64,000 nucleotides of DNA from the NCBI GenBank assembly GCA_963933055.1, contig CAWVSY010000011.1, positions 1 through 64,000 on the forward strand, read 5' to 3'. This document shows, piece by piece, positions 63,045-64,000 of the stretch. Position 1 is the first letter of the stretch. Every line of letters starts with the position of its first letter. The DNA is from Oleispira sp963933055. GTDB lineage: Bacteria; Pseudomonadota; Gammaproteobacteria; Pseudomonadales; Oceanobacteraceae. Position numbers and translations under genes: made by a program. Below the pieces are notes generated by a model. It worked only from the letters and a program-made list of their open reading frames with translations. It was not told the origin of the DNA and searched no databases.

Positions 63045-64000
63045 ATGACTACCACCATTTGGGCCGTGCTATTACTCGTAGCATTAATCGGCTTAGCGTA
63101 TAAAAAAGCTAACTTGCAGATGTCAGCCATCGCAACGGCCGTTATTGCGGCGATCGCTTTTTTCTCTGATGCTGCAACAGGATTTGTCGTTACAGCGGCT
63201 ATTTTCACGGCAGTATTTGGCGTATTAAGCCTTTCTGGTTTTCGTGCTAATACCATTACACGTCCTATTTTTGCGATCTACAAAAAGATTCTTCCTGAAA
63301 TGTCAGAAACTGAATCTACCGCTTTAGAAGCAGGTACTGTTTGGTGGGACGGCGAATTGTTCGCGGGTAAGCCTAACTGGAACAAACTATTAGACCATCC
63401 AAATCCTCAGCTGCGTCCAGACGAGCAAGCTTTCTTAGATAACGAAGTTGAAACTTTGTGCTCGATGGTTAATGAATACGAAATCAAAGAAAATGGCGAT
63501 ATGCCTGTTGAAGTTTGGAACTACATTAAAGAAAATCGTTTCTTCTCAATGATTATTCCAAAAGAGTACGGCGGTTTAGCCTTCTCAGCACAAGCTCAAT
63601 CAGCGGTATTACAAAAGCTATCGGGTCTTTCCAGTGCCGTACTATCTACCGTTGGTGTTCCTAACTCGTTAGGCCCTGGTGAGTTGTTATTAAAGTACGG
63701 TACTGAAGATCAAAAGAATCATTACCTACCTCGCTTAGCCGATGGCCGTGAAATTCCATGCTTTGGTTTAACCGGTCCGCGTGCGGGTTCTGATGCGACA
63801 TCACTGCCTGATACCGGCGTTGTCTGTAAAGGTATGTGGGAAGGTAAAGAAGTTCTAGGTCTTAAGATGAACTTCAACAAGCGTTACATTACTCTAGCGC
63901 CTGTAGCGACAGTGGTTGGTTTAGCGTTCCGCATGTTTGACCCTGAGAAATTATTAGGTGATAAAAACGATATCGGTATTACCGTTGCTTTATTACCGCG
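63045..64000 (+). CDS. fadE: Acyl-CoA dehydrogenase FadE, 3' end outside window
   Basis: First 318 codons of a large FadE-type acyl-CoA dehydrogenase, the first oxidative step of beta-oxidation. The N-terminus has two or three hydrophobic segments (TIWAVLLLVALIGLAYKK, MSAIATAVIAAIAFF, GFVVTAAIFTAVFGVLSL), the membrane anchor typical of FadE. The dehydrogenase N-domain then appears: FLDNEVETLC, FFSMIIPKEYGGLAFSAQAQSAVLQKLSGLSSAVLSTVGVPNSLGPGELLLKYGTEDQKNHYLPRLADG, GLTGPRAGSDA. ATG 63045 has AAGGGG 7-8 bases upstream. Together with alkK it fits a lipid- or alkane-using lifestyle. Confidence 0.94.
   Translation, partial: MTTTIWAVLLLVALIGLAYKKANLQMSAIATAVIAAIAFFSDAATGFVVTAAIFTAVFGVLSLSGFRANTITRPIFAIYKKILPEMSETESTALEAGTVWWDGELFAGKPNWNKLLDHPNPQLRPDEQAFLDNEVETLCSMVNEYEIKENGDMPVEVWNYIKENRFFSMIIPKEYGGLAFSAQAQSAVLQKLSGLSSAVLSTVGVPNSLGPGELLLKYGTEDQKNHYLPRLADGREIPCFGLTGPRAGSDATSLPDTGVVCKGMWEGKEVLGLKMNFNKRYITLAPVATVVGLAFRMFDPEKLLGDKNDIGITVALLP

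Overview
The window reads as chromosome of an AT-leaning marine gammaproteobacterium of the Oceanospirillales type, close in flavour to Oleispira/Thalassolituus. This is inferred from gene families and not from a search. The supporting genes are an AlkK-type acyl-CoA ligase, a membrane-anchored FadE acyl-CoA dehydrogenase, MinCDE, a type-2 LeuA, FeoAB, DUF3034, DUF2788, and many c-di-GMP and chemoreceptor proteins. No rRNA, tRNA, CRISPR array, insertion sequence, integrase or prophage module was seen. Most of the window is ordinary chromosome with short intergenic gaps.

Layout. 1-2129: 5' part of a secreted protein with thrombospondin-type-3 calcium-binding repeats, running off the left edge. 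2417-7374: tilS and dnaE. 7459-9557: a chemoreceptor broken by a one-base frameshift. 9698-12561: ABC exporter pair, a TrmN6-like methyltransferase and a small zinc-motif protein. 12736-15731: two translationally coupled alkaline phosphatases. 15791-18244: a respiration-flavoured block with three FNR/ANR-type boxes, a 53-residue membrane microprotein, a GAF-Fis regulator, and CBS, DUF4404 and DUF2788 proteins. 18392-24726: AdeT-like binding protein, FAD oxidase, TetR, three unrecognised proteins and an AraC regulator. 24764-29531: LexA-controlled dinB, then HopJ-minC-minD-minE-pqiA-like, a parvulin and a group 2 truncated haemoglobin. 29553-38594: 7TMR-DISM diguanylate cyclase, dapC-sufE, RNA and DNA modification enzymes, a SEC-C protein, a SUKH-like protein, a BASS transporter and an Lrp-type regulator.

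38744-42952 is a tight operon: periplasmic cupredoxin-like protein, dCache-GGDEF-EAL protein (frameshifted), DUF3034 outer-membrane protein and a lipoprotein group 1 truncated haemoglobin. 42956-56522: CPA1 antiporter, leuA, MASE1/CHASE hybrid kinase, esterase, methyltransferase, alkK, an RluA-type pseudouridine synthase, and a GGDEF protein whose sensor is an internal duplication. 56639-60070: feoAB and a periplasmic glutaminase. 60151-62639 is a three-gene operon of a ZorA-like MotA/ExbB channel, a ZorB-like OmpA/MotB partner and a small Cys/His-rich protein. 63045 to the end is fadE, cut by the right edge.

The best candidates for an undescribed system are the ZorAB-like operon with its unknown third protein, the cupredoxin/c-di-GMP/DUF3034/haemoglobin operon, and the FNR-controlled microprotein. 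Two signalling genes (chemoreceptor and GGDEF-EAL) each lack one base, which may be real or an assembly error.
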